Part shown: in pieces, positions 8,649 to 16,190 of the stretch
Layout of the letters: the number at the start of each line of letters is the position of its first letter
Position numbering within the stretch: position 1 is the first letter of the stretch
DNA from: JBAYDV01 sp041672845
Lineage (GTDB): Bacteria; Bacteroidota; Bacteroidia; Bacteroidales; UBA932
Assembly: GCA_041672845.1 (NCBI GenBank)
Contig: JBAYYV010000002.1
Coordinates: 62,001 to 126,000 of the forward strand
Length of the DNA stretch: 64,000 nucleotides
Reading direction: 5' to 3'
Notes under the pieces: model-generated
Seen by the model: only the letters and a program-made list of their open reading frames with translations
What the model was told of the DNA's origin: nothing
Database searches by the model: none
Made by a program: the position numbers and the translations under genes

Positions 8649-9968
8649 TTACCTGTTTGAACGACTTTTAAGACGTCCAGTTTTCATCAAACCGTCATAA
8701 TGACGCATTAACAGATGCGATTCGATCTGTTGTAATGTGTCTAAGACTACTCCCACTAGAATAAGTAACGATGTTCCTCCATAAAATTGGGCGAACTGGT
8801 TATTTACCCCAGCGATCATTGCGAATGCCGGTAGTATTGCTACTATAGCCAAGAAAATAGATCCTGGTAGAGTAATACGAGACATTACTGAATCTAAGAA
8901 ATCAGCTGTTTTTTTACCAGGTTTAACACCAGGTATAAAACCGCCGTTCTTTTTCATTTCTTCAGCCATTACCGTAGGATTTACTGTTACTGCTGTATAG
9001 AAGTAAGTAAATAATATTACGAGAATTGCAAAGATAAAATTGTACCAAAAACCAGTGAAATCACTTAATGTAGCGGCTAAACCTCTTGAAGCATCAAACT
9101 TAGAAAGAAGTAAAGGGAACATCATAAGAGCCTGAGCGAAAATGATAGGCATAACGCCTGCTGCATTTACTTTCAAAGGTATATATTGACGAACTCCACC
9201 ATATTGTTTATTGCCTACTACTCTTTTAGCGTACTGAACAGGGACTTTCCTCTGTGCTTGAACAAGAGCAATAGTAGCTACGAATACTAAGAAAAGAAGT
9301 AATAATTCTACTATAAGTACTAAAAAACCACCAGTAGGATCACTTAATCTCTTTCCACATTCTGCCACAAAAGCATAAGGTAGTCGAGCAATAATACCAA
9401 CCATAATGATTATAGAAATACCATTACCTAAACCGCGGTCAGTGATTCTTTCACCTAACCACATAATAAACATAGTACCTGCAATTAATATAATGGTTGC
9501 AAAGAAATTATACCAAACACCACTAACTAAGAAAGCTGATACAGGAAGTTGAGCATGAAGATTAGTCATATATGCAGGACCTTGTAATAATAAAATTAAT
9601 ATTGTAAGGTAACGTGTAATTTGATTCATCTTTCTTCTTCCGCTTTCACCTTCTCTCTGTAATCTTTGAAAATACGGGACCATAACTCCTAATAATTGTA
9701 TAACAATAGAAGCTGATATGTAAGGCATAACTCCGAGAGCAAATATAGAGGCATTACCAAATGCACCACCTGAGAACATATTTAACAAGCCTAAAAGACC
9801 TGTACTTGCCTGTGCGTTAAGATTTGATAATTGAGTAGGATCTATACCTGGCATTACTATAAAACTACCTAAACGATAAATTAATAGTAATAAAAGAGTA
9901 TATACAATTCTCTTTCTTAAGTCTTCTATTTTGAAGATGTTCCTTATTGTCTCGAAAAATTTTCTCAT
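8649..9968 (-). CDS. secY: Protein translocase subunit SecY
   Basis: 439-residue channel-forming subunit of the Sec translocon with about ten hydrophobic segments. Conserved parts include the N-terminal IFKIEDLRKRIVYTLLLLLI, GIMPYISASI-like sequence (LGVMPYISASIVIQLL), the cytoplasmic loop LQREGESGRRKMNQITRYLT and QAQRKVPVQYAKR. Only 4 bases separate it from rplO, suggesting translational coupling. Confidence 0.98.
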   Translation of the reverse strand: MRKFFETIRNIFKIEDLRKRIVYTLLLLLIYRLGSFIVMPGIDPTQLSNLNAQASTGLLGLLNMFSGGAFGNASIFALGVMPYISASIVIQLLGVMVPYFQRLQREGESGRRKMNQITRYLTILILLLQGPAYMTNLHAQLPVSAFLVSGVWYNFFATIILIAGTMFIMWLGERITDRGLGNGISIIIMVGIIARLPYAFVAECGKRLSDPTGGFLVLIVELLLLFLVFVATIALVQAQRKVPVQYAKRVVGNKQYGGVRQYIPLKVNAAGVMPIIFAQALMMFPLLLSKFDASRGLAATLSDFTGFWYNFIFAILVILFTYFYTAVTVNPTVMAEEMKKNGGFIPGVKPGKKTADFLDSVMSRITLPGSIFLAIVAILPAFAMIAGVNNQFAQFYGGTSLLILVGVVLDTLQQIESHLLMRHYDGLMKTGRLKSRSNR

Positions 9969-9972
9969 GAGT

Positions 9973-10419
9973 TTAGTCTATTATTGCCTTACCTTCTAAC
10001 GATTCTATTTTTTCTTTGGCGGTTTTTGAAAAAGCATCTGCATGAACTTCCAATTTAGCTGTAAGTTCACCTCTGCTTAATATTTTGACTCTATCATTTT
10101 TTGAAATATAACCTGCTTTTAACAGATTGTCAAAATTTATAACATCAAGTTTATATTTTTCACTAATTGTCTGAAGAACTGATAAATTTACAGCTTTATA
10201 TTCAATTCTTCTATGATTAACAAAGCCGAATTTAGGTATCCTTCTTTGAATAGGCATTTGACCTCCTTCAAAACCAATTCTTCTAGAATATCCTGAACGA
10301 GACTGAGCACCTTTTTGACCACGCGTAGATTGACCTCCACGGGTAGAACCTTCTCCTCTACCTCGACGTCTATCTCGGCCAAGCGAACCTGCTGCAGGTT
10401 TTAAATTATTTAATTTCAT
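9973..10419 (-). CDS. rplO: 50S ribosomal protein L15
   Basis: 148 residues. Basic glycine-rich N-terminus (MKLNNLKPAAGSLGRDRRRG, GGQSTRGQKGAQSRSG) that threads into 23S rRNA, then GFEGGQMPIQRRIPKFGF and a globular C-terminal domain. Standard length and order (rpmD–rplO–secY). Confidence 0.98.
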   Translation of the reverse strand: MKLNNLKPAAGSLGRDRRRGRGEGSTRGGQSTRGQKGAQSRSGYSRRIGFEGGQMPIQRRIPKFGFVNHRRIEYKAVNLSVLQTISEKYKLDVINFDNLLKAGYISKNDRVKILSRGELTAKLEVHADAFSKTAKEKIESLEGKAIID

Positions 10420-10431
10420 ATTTAAATCTCT

Positions 10432-10617
10432 TTATTTGCTTATTTCTTCCACTTTAACAAGATGCTTAACTTTTTCGATCATTCCTTGAATGTTCGGAGT
10501 AAGTTCATGCTCTGCTGAATGATGCATACGACGAATACCTAAAGATACAAGATTAGCAGCCTGTCTCTTAGTAGCACTATTTATGCTTTTAATCTGTGTG
10601 ATTTTTACTTTTGACAT
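10432..10617 (-). CDS. rpmD: 50S ribosomal protein L30
   Basis: 61-residue protein beginning MSKVKITQIKS. The frame is open a further 18 codons upstream, but that part overlaps the rpsE coding end and is not L30-like, so the ATG at 10615-10617 is chosen. Conserved LVSLGIRRMHHSAEHELTP is visible. It lies 13 bases after rpsE and 12 before rplO. Confidence 0.95.
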   Translation of the reverse strand: MSKVKITQIKSINSATKRQAANLVSLGIRRMHHSAEHELTPNIQGMIEKVKHLVKVEEISK

Positions 10618-10630
10618 AATTTGTTCTCCT

Positions 10631-11149
10631 TTAACCTTTAAATACTTTTTGCATTGGAATACCTCTAACACCAGCTACTGCATAAGCATCACGAAGCTCA
10701 GATAAAGCTTTAATAGTAGCTTTAACTAAGTTGTGAGGATTTGCAGAACCTTTTGATTTAGCTAGTATATCATGTATACCTACTGATTCAAACACTGCAC
10801 GCATAGCACCACCAGCTATTACACCAGTACCAGGAGCTGCAGGTTTCATAAATACTCTAGCACCACCGAATTTTGCTTCTTGTGTGTGCGGAATTGTTCT
10901 CTTGCTAAGTGGAATTCTAACAAGATTTTTCTTCGCGTCATCGATACCTTTTGATATCGCTGTGGTTACTTCATTGGCTTTACCAAGACCATAACCTACA
11001 ACACCTTTCTCATCACCTACTACTACTATAGCAGAGAAACTGAAATGGCGTCCACCTTTAGTTACTTTTGTAACCCTTTGAATAGCTACCAGTCTGTCCT
11101 TAAGCTCCAGATCAGTAGTTTTTACTTTTTTTATATTAATATCTGCCAT
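10631..11149 (-). CDS. rpsE: 30S ribosomal protein S5
   Basis: 172 residues. N-terminal double-stranded RNA-binding domain (LKDRLVAIQRVTKVTKGGRH, FSAIVVVGDEKGVVGYG) and a C-terminal domain with PGTGVIAGGAMRAVFE and GSANPHNLVKAT. S5 contributes to decoding fidelity and mRNA unwinding. Confidence 0.98.
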   Translation of the reverse strand: MADINIKKVKTTDLELKDRLVAIQRVTKVTKGGRHFSFSAIVVVGDEKGVVGYGLGKANEVTTAISKGIDDAKKNLVRIPLSKRTIPHTQEAKFGGARVFMKPAAPGTGVIAGGAMRAVFESVGIHDILAKSKGSANPHNLVKATIKALSELRDAYAVAGVRGIPMQKVFKG

Positions 11150-11155
11150 GATCTT

Positions 11156-11518
11156 TTAAAATTTAAGGCCGCCCTTACGAGCTGCATCTGCTAAACTTTT
11201 AACTCTTCCGTGATAAAGATATCCTCCGCGATCAAATTTGACTGCTGAGATTTTTTTCTCTTTAGCGATTTCAGCTATTTTGGTTCCTACGACTTTAGCA
11301 ACCTCTACACTACCTTTATCTTTAACTTCTTCAGCCATTTCTTTGCTGTTAGAAGATACAGAAGCAAGTGTCACACTGTTTTCATCGTCTATAAGTTGTA
11401 CATATATTTGTTTGTTACTTCTGAAAACATTCATACGAGGAGTTTCAGCTGTACCACTAACGATCTTACGAATACGATTATGTATTCTTTTTCTTCTTTG
11501 AATTTTAGTTATTGCCAT
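11156..11518 (-). CDS. rplR: 50S ribosomal protein L18
   Basis: 120 residues with basic N-terminus (KIQRRKRIHNRIRKIVSGT), PRMNVFRSNKQIYVQLIDD and FDRGGYLYHGRVKSLADAAR. L18 binds 5S rRNA. Six bases upstream of rpsE. Confidence 0.98.
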   Translation of the reverse strand: MAITKIQRRKRIHNRIRKIVSGTAETPRMNVFRSNKQIYVQLIDDENSVTLASVSSNSKEMAEEVKDKGSVEVAKVVGTKIAEIAKEKKISAVKFDRGGYLYHGRVKSLADAARKGGLKF

Positions 11519-11534
11519 AATACTACCTCTTTAA

Positions 11535-12095
11535 TTATTTAGCGCTTGCTGATTTACCAGCTTTACGACGAATTTGTTCTCCGACAAACTTGATACCTTT
11601 ACCCTTATATGGTTCTGGCTTACGCAATGAACGAATCTTAGCAGCGACTTGACCAATAAGTTGTTTATCTATACTTTTTAAACTTAATACAGGATTCTGT
11701 CCTTTTTTAACCTCCATAGCTTCAGCTTTAATTTCCTTTGGAAGCATAAAGTGAATTTCATGAGAGTAACCAAGACTAAGAACAAGTAATTGTCCTTTTA
11801 CTTCACAACGAAAACCGACCCCATTAAACTCTTGTTTTATAGTATAACCTTCTGTTACTCCTACTACCATATTATTAATCAAAGCACGATAAAGACCGTG
11901 TAATGATCTATGACGAGGCTGGTCTGTGGGACGACTTACTTTAAGAATATTTCCCTCTACGCTGACAGTAATTTCTGGATCTACTTCTTGCTCCAACTGT
12001 CCGAGTGGGCCTTTCACCGTAACCACATTATCTTTAGCTACAGTAACAGTAACACCTTGTGGTAGGTTTACAGGTAATTTTCCAATTCTTGACAT
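11535..12095 (-). CDS. rplF: 50S ribosomal protein L6
   Basis: 186 residues forming two repeated L6 domains (about 10-80 and 90-165). MSRIGKLPVNLPQGV at the start and GKGIKFVGEQIRRKAGKSA at the C-terminus, the signature region. L6 sits near the factor-binding site of 50S. Follows rpsH by 24 bases. Confidence 0.98.
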   Translation of the reverse strand: MSRIGKLPVNLPQGVTVTVAKDNVVTVKGPLGQLEQEVDPEITVSVEGNILKVSRPTDQPRHRSLHGLYRALINNMVVGVTEGYTIKQEFNGVGFRCEVKGQLLVLSLGYSHEIHFMLPKEIKAEAMEVKKGQNPVLSLKSIDKQLIGQVAAKIRSLRKPEPYKGKGIKFVGEQIRRKAGKSASAK

Positions 12096-12119
12096 ATTAT
12101 TATCTTTTATAAATTTCTA

Positions 12120-12515
12120 TTAATAAACGTAGCATAATACTTCTCCACCTACTTTAAGATCTCTTGCTTCTTTATCAGTAATAAGTCCTTTAGATGTAGA
12201 AATAATAGCTATACCAAGTCCATTTAATACACGAGGAATTTGATCAGTGTTAACATATTTTCTAAGACCTGGTTTTGAAATACGTTGAATTTTTTTAATA
12301 GCTGGCTTTTTAGTGTCAGGATGATATTTAAGCGCAATCTTAATATTTTTAAAAGATTTGTCTTGTACTTCCTTGTAAGCCATAATATAACCTTTCTCGT
12401 GTAAAATTCGGGTTATTTCTAACTTTAATCTAGATGCAGGAATTTCTAAAGTTTTATGTCCTGCTAAATAAGCATTTCTGACTCTTGTCAGGTAATCTGC
12501 GATTGGATCAGTCAT
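12120..12515 (-). CDS. rpsH: 30S ribosomal protein S8
   Basis: 131 residues: MTDPIADYLTRVRNAYLAGH, then KPGLRKYVNTDQIPRVLNGLGIAIISTSKGLITD and the terminal VGGEVLCYVY. Primary 16S rRNA binder; in E. coli it represses the spc operon. It is preceded by the largest gap inside this operon (77 bases). Confidence 0.98.
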   Translation of the reverse strand: MTDPIADYLTRVRNAYLAGHKTLEIPASRLKLEITRILHEKGYIMAYKEVQDKSFKNIKIALKYHPDTKKPAIKKIQRISKPGLRKYVNTDQIPRVLNGLGIAIISTSKGLITDKEARDLKVGGEVLCYVY

Positions 12516-12592
12516 TTGATTTCTTTTTTGATAGATGTCGACACTTAATATTGTGCCCGATATCCAATTTGTTAATTAATAAAATTAATAGT

Positions 12593-12862
12593 TTACCAAC
12601 TTGCTTTTTTAACTCCGGGTAATAGACCTTTTGAAGCCATTTCGCGAAATTGTATACGGCTAATTCCAAACATACGAATATAACCTTTTGGACGACCAGT
12701 GATAGAACAACGGTTATGTTGACGACAAGGACTTGAATTTTTTGGTAATTTGTCTAAAGCAGCCCAATCACCAGCTTCCTTCAATGTTTTGCGTTTTTCA
12801 GCATATTTGGCTATTAATTTTACACGTTTTACTTCACGTGCTTTCATTGATTCTTTTGCCAT
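12593..12862 (-). CDS. rpsN: 30S ribosomal protein S14, zinc-free form
   Basis: 89 residues, the long C-minus form. MAKESMKAREVKRVKL, SSPCRQHNRCSITGRPKGYIR, RIQFREMASKGLLPGVKKASW. The full CxxC...CxxC zinc ribbon of short S14 proteins is not present. Between rplE (11 bases) and rpsH (77 bases). Confidence 0.98.
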   Translation of the reverse strand: MAKESMKAREVKRVKLIAKYAEKRKTLKEAGDWAALDKLPKNSSPCRQHNRCSITGRPKGYIRMFGISRIQFREMASKGLLPGVKKASW

Positions 12863-12873
12863 ATTATTTTAAT

Positions 12874-13470
12874 TTATTTTTTATTCTTAAAAGGCAGACC
12901 AAAATCACTTAGTAAAGCATGAGCTTCTTCGTCATTTTCAGTCGATGTCACAAAAGTTATCTCTAATCCTAAAATCTTAGAAATCTTGTCTATATCTATT
13001 TCTGGGAAGATAATTTGTTCTTGAATACCTAAAGTATAATTACCTCTGCCATCGAATTTTTCATTAATACCTTTAAAATCTCTTATACGAGGTAATGAAA
13101 CAGCGATTAATCTTTCAAGGAATTCATACATTTTCTTTCCACGAAGAGTAACTTTTACTCCGATAGGCATAGCCTTACGTAACTTAAAATTAGAAATATC
13201 TTTCTTAGAATAAGTAATAAGAGCTTTTTGTCCTGTAATATTAGTAAGTTCTGTTTGAGCGACTTCTACTATTTTCTTATCGGCTGTAGCTTCACCAAGA
13301 CCTTGATTGATAGTAATTTTTTCAAGTTTTGGCACTTGCATAACAGATGCGTACTTGAATTTTTCCATCAATTTGCTGATGATTTCTTCTTTATATTTTT
13401 TTTGAAGGTTAGGAGTATATCCTTCTAAGCCTACCTGAGCTTCCTTCTGTACTTTTGCTTTCTTTGCCAT
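12874..13470 (-). CDS. rplE: 50S ribosomal protein L5
   Basis: 198 residues, about 13-18 longer than usual because of a Lys-rich N-terminal extension (MAKKAKVQKEAQVGLEG) before the conserved YKEEIISKLMEKFKY. Then PKLEKITINQGLGEA, LRKAMPIGVKVTLRG and FPEIDIDKI. L5 binds 5S rRNA and contacts P-site tRNA. Its ATG shares a base with the rplX stop codon (TAATG), indicating translational coupling. Confidence 0.97.
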   Translation of the reverse strand: MAKKAKVQKEAQVGLEGYTPNLQKKYKEEIISKLMEKFKYASVMQVPKLEKITINQGLGEATADKKIVEVAQTELTNITGQKALITYSKKDISNFKLRKAMPIGVKVTLRGKKMYEFLERLIAVSLPRIRDFKGINEKFDGRGNYTLGIQEQIIFPEIDIDKISKILGLEITFVTSTENDEEAHALLSDFGLPFKNKK

Positions 13471-13793
13471 TATTTAATCTCCTCTCCTGATTTTTTAGAA
13501 TAGCGTACAAGTTTACCCTTTTCGCCGATACGACGACCTATCTTAGTAGGACCACCTTTCGAAGGATCGACTACTTGTAAATTGGATATATGTATAGCTG
13601 CTTCTTGTTTAATAATACCTCCTTGAGGATTCTTTGAATTAGGCTTGGTATGCTTGCTAACCATGTTTATACCTTCTACGATAGCACGGTCTTTTTTTAC
13701 AAACATTTCAAGTACTTTGCCGGTTTTGCCTTTATCATTGCCAGCATTAACGAATACTACGTCTCCTTTCTTAATATGTAACTTTTTATTCAT
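13470..13793 (-). CDS. rplX: 50S ribosomal protein L24
   Basis: 107 residues with the N-terminal KOW motif (IKKGDVVFVNAGNDKGKTGKV) and VEGINMVSKHTKP. Early assembly initiator of 50S near the exit tunnel. Overlaps rplE by one base and follows rplN by 15. Confidence 0.98.
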   Translation of the reverse strand: MNKKLHIKKGDVVFVNAGNDKGKTGKVLEMFVKKDRAIVEGINMVSKHTKPNSKNPQGGIIKQEAAIHISNLQVVDPSKGGPTKIGRRIGEKGKLVRYSKKSGEEIK

Positions 13794-13808
13794 ATCTTTT
13801 CTCTTTAA

Positions 13809-14174
13809 TTATAATACCTCAGGTGCTAAAGAGACGATTTTCATAAAGTTTTCACGAAGCTCTCTGGCTACTGGGCCAAAAATACGAGTTCCGCGAATCT
13901 CTCCTTGTGCATTTAATAAAACACAAGCATTATCGTCAAAACGTATATAAGATCCATCGGTACGACGAATCTCTTTCTTTGTTCTTACTACCACTGCTTT
14001 AGAAACAGTACCTTTTTTGGCTTCTGCTCCAGGGATAGAACTTTTGATGGCGACTACGATCTTGTCACCTACTCTAGCATAACGACGGCGAGTACCACCT
14101 AAAACTCTTATACAAAGAACTTCTTTGGCTCCACTATTGTCTGCTACTGATAAACGTGATTCTTGTTGTATCAT
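13809..14174 (-). CDS. rplN: 50S ribosomal protein L14
   Basis: 121 residues, the normal length: MIQQESRLSVADNSGAKEV, RYARVGDKIVVAIK and RELRENFMKIVSLAPEVL. Forms bridges with 16S rRNA. Two bases after rpsQ. Confidence 0.98.
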   Translation of the reverse strand: MIQQESRLSVADNSGAKEVLCIRVLGGTRRRYARVGDKIVVAIKSSIPGAEAKKGTVSKAVVVRTKKEIRRTDGSYIRFDDNACVLLNAQGEIRGTRIFGPVARELRENFMKIVSLAPEVL

Positions 14175-14176
14175 AG

Positions 14177-14431
14177 TTACTTAACTTTTTCTACTATTTC
14201 TACTAATCTCCAGCATTTAGATTTACTCAATGGTCGAGTTTCCATAATGCGCACTTTATCTCCTTCATCACATGCATTTTTTTCATCATGTGCGACGAAT
14301 TTTGTGGTTTTATTTACGAACTTGCCGTAAATAGGGTGTTTTTCTTTTCTTTTTACTGCAACTATGATAGATTTATCCATCTTATTGCTTACCACAACAC
14401 CGACTCTTTCTTTACGTAAATTTCTTTCCAT
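14177..14431 (-). CDS. rpsQ: 30S ribosomal protein S17
   Basis: 84 residues from the ATG at 14429-14431 (MERNLRKERVGVVVSNKMDK). An in-frame ATG 27 bases further upstream would overlap rpmC by 20 bases and adds residues not seen in S17, so it is less likely. OB fold with HPIYGKFVNKTTKFVAHDE and VRIMETRPLSKSKCWRLVEI. Confidence 0.95.
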   Translation of the reverse strand: MERNLRKERVGVVVSNKMDKSIIVAVKRKEKHPIYGKFVNKTTKFVAHDEKNACDEGDKVRIMETRPLSKSKCWRLVEIVEKVK

Positions 14432-14438
14432 AACTTTC

Positions 14439-14636
14439 TTACTTTGTGGCTTTTTCAACTTCGTTTAGAATTGTAATCATTCGAGCGATGTCTTTTCTTG
14501 CTTTCCTTATCTTAGAAGTATCTTCTAATGGAGAGATAGCATGATTCATTTTCATCGTATTTAGATTAACTTTTTCTGTTTCTATACGCTCACGCAGATC
14601 ATTTACTGCCATTTCGCGAATTTCACTAGTTTTCAT
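14439..14636 (-). CDS. rpmC: 50S ribosomal protein L29
   Basis: 65 residues forming the expected two-helix hairpin: MKTSEIREMAVNDLRERIET and KIRKARKDIARMITILNE. Located at the polypeptide exit. Between rplP (20 bases) and rpsQ. Confidence 0.97.
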   Translation of the reverse strand: MKTSEIREMAVNDLRERIETEKVNLNTMKMNHAISPLEDTSKIRKARKDIARMITILNEVEKATK

Positions 14637-14656
14637 TGTACTTTCTCCTCCATTAT

Positions 14657-15079
14657 TTATTGTTCTACATAATCTCTACGTACTACAAATCTAGTAGTAA
14701 CTGGTAGTTTCTGAGCTCCTAGGCGAAGTGCTTCTTTAGCAACCGCCAATGGAATACCCTCAGCTTCAAAAAGAATACGACCGGGTGTAATAGGTGCAAC
14801 AAATCCTTCTGGATTACCTTTACCTTTACCCATACGTACTTCAGCAGGCTTTTTAGTATAAGGTTTGTCTGGAAAAACTCTAATCCATAACTGACCTTCA
14901 CGTTTCATATAACGTGTGATTGCCTGTCTAGCAGCTTCTATCTGTTGGCCTGTTAACCAATGTGTTTCAAGCGTCTTGATTCCAAAAGAACCAAAAGCAA
15001 GTTGATTACCTCTTCCTGCTTTACCCTTCATCACTCCTTTCTGCTGCCTTCTAAACTTTGTTTTCTTTGGTTGTAACAT
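14657..15079 (-). CDS. rplP: 50S ribosomal protein L16
   Basis: 140 residues: MLQPKKTKFRRQQKGVMKGK, RGNQLAFGSFGIKTLE, WIRVFPDKPYTKKPAEVRMG and GKGNPEGFVAPITPGRILFE. It is the first gene of this operon. Normally rpsC, rplV and rpsS precede it, but here a promoter (15157-15186) and the unrelated glycyl-radical operon lie upstream. Confidence 0.98.
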   Translation of the reverse strand: MLQPKKTKFRRQQKGVMKGKAGRGNQLAFGSFGIKTLETHWLTGQQIEAARQAITRYMKREGQLWIRVFPDKPYTKKPAEVRMGKGKGNPEGFVAPITPGRILFEAEGIPLAVAKEALRLGAQKLPVTTRFVVRRDYVEQ

Positions 15080-15156
15080 TGTTTATCCGTTTTTAACTTA
15101 TTGTAAATTTCTTATTATCAGTGACATAGACATTATCTGTCTCTTATCAAGGGATG

Positions 15157-15186
15157 CAAAGATATAAAAATTTATTAAGAAACAAA
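15157..15186 (-). promoter_or_regulatory. Promoter of the rplP–rplQ operon
   Basis: On the minus strand, TTTG (15186-15183), 18 bases, then TATCTTTG (15164-15157), an exact match to the Bacteroidota consensus. The predicted start gives a leader of about 70 bases before the rplP ATG at 15079. Lies just downstream of the terminator of the preceding operon. Confidence 0.75.
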
Positions 15187-15220
15187 CTATTTTCAGAAAT
15201 ATTTTTCACATTTTCGACAT

Positions 15221-15266
15221 AAAAAATAAACACCCAAGTATTCGAACTTCAAATACTTAGGTGTTT
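15221..15266 (-). terminator. Terminator of the glycyl-radical operon
   Basis: Fifteen-base stem (15252-15266 with 15228-15242, one G-U pair on minus) with a 9-base loop, followed on the minus strand by a T-rich tract. It separates the activase gene from the ribosomal operon. Confidence 0.8.
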
Positions 15267-15294
15267 AACAAAAAAAATAAAATCCTTATTTTGG

Positions 15295-16170
15295 TCAATT
15301 GTTTAAGAACTCTGTAACTTCAGCAAGATAAGATTCAGATGGAACAGACATCTCTATCTTATTAGGATTATAAACCATATCCATTTTACGATATTTAGTA
15401 TTTCCTACATCATGATAAGCTAAGATTTCTACTTTATATTTATTTTCTAAAGTATTTAGAAAATCTTTAGTTCTATTTATATTATTTTTATCAGCATTCA
15501 CTCCGACTATCAAAGGAATACGAAAAATCATATTTGCACCTATTTTATCAAGAAGACAAATATTGGATAATATTTTCTCATTATTTACTCCAGTATATTC
15601 TTTATGTTTTTTGGAATCCATATGTTTTATATCTACAAGAAACAAATCTGTCCTAGCAGCAATATTTTTCACAACAGTCTCGGAAGCATAAAGAGTAGTA
15701 TCTACAGTTCTATGAATAGATCTTCTACCACATTCATCTAATATCTCACTCAATTCTTCATACTGCACTAATGGTTCACCACCACAAAAAGTTACACCTC
15801 CACCTGATTTCTCGAAAAAAACTCTTTCTTTTTCTATCTGAATCATTAATTCATCTATAGAATATTCTGTATCAGACATTTCTATAGCATTAGTAGGACA
15901 AACTTCTGCACATTTGCCACAATTAATACAAATAGACCGATCAGTCATCATTCCTTCCTCAGTTCTAGTGATAGCACCCTTAGGACAAACCCTTAAACAA
16001 TTACCACAGCCAATACATCGACTAACAGTATAAAGTTTGATAGTCTTTGGGGAAATACCCTCAGGATTATGACACCAAATACATGATAAAGGACATGCTT
16101 TTAAAAATATAGTTATCCTAATTCCTGGACCATCATTTATTGAATATCTTTTTATATCAAAAACCTTCAT
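15295..16170 (-). CDS. Glycyl-radical enzyme activating protein (radical SAM)
   Basis: 291-residue activase that abstracts a hydrogen from the catalytic glycine of its partner. The radical-SAM CxxxCxxC is in the segment ACPLSCIWCHNPEG (Cys 29, 33, 36). Two ferredoxin-type 4Fe-4S clusters follow at about 50-95 (CIGCGNCLRVCPKGAI and CINCGKCAEVCPTNAI), which mark the activases of dehydratase/decarboxylase-type enzymes rather than of plain pyruvate formate-lyase. GGGVTFCGGEPL lies near residue 120. It begins 20 bases after the glycyl-radical enzyme gene and is surely its dedicated partner. If that enzyme is HypD, this would be HypE-like. Confidence 0.9.
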   Translation of the reverse strand: MKVFDIKRYSINDGPGIRITIFLKACPLSCIWCHNPEGISPKTIKLYTVSRCIGCGNCLRVCPKGAITRTEEGMMTDRSICINCGKCAEVCPTNAIEMSDTEYSIDELMIQIEKERVFFEKSGGGVTFCGGEPLVQYEELSEILDECGRRSIHRTVDTTLYASETVVKNIAARTDLFLVDIKHMDSKKHKEYTGVNNEKILSNICLLDKIGANMIFRIPLIVGVNADKNNINRTKDFLNTLENKYKVEILAYHDVGNTKYRKMDMVYNPNKIEMSVPSESYLAEVTEFLNN

Positions 16171-16190
16171 TAAATATTAATCTTATTTCA

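Noticed and set aside
12516..12592. Small gene in the 77-base gap between rpsN and rpsH
   Set aside because: No open frame with a ribosomal-protein-like sequence; only a weak 5-bp stem was visible.
13645..13950. 101-codon plus-strand frame in the ribosomal operon
   Set aside because: Antisense to rplX and rplN, both certain genes; no family resemblance.
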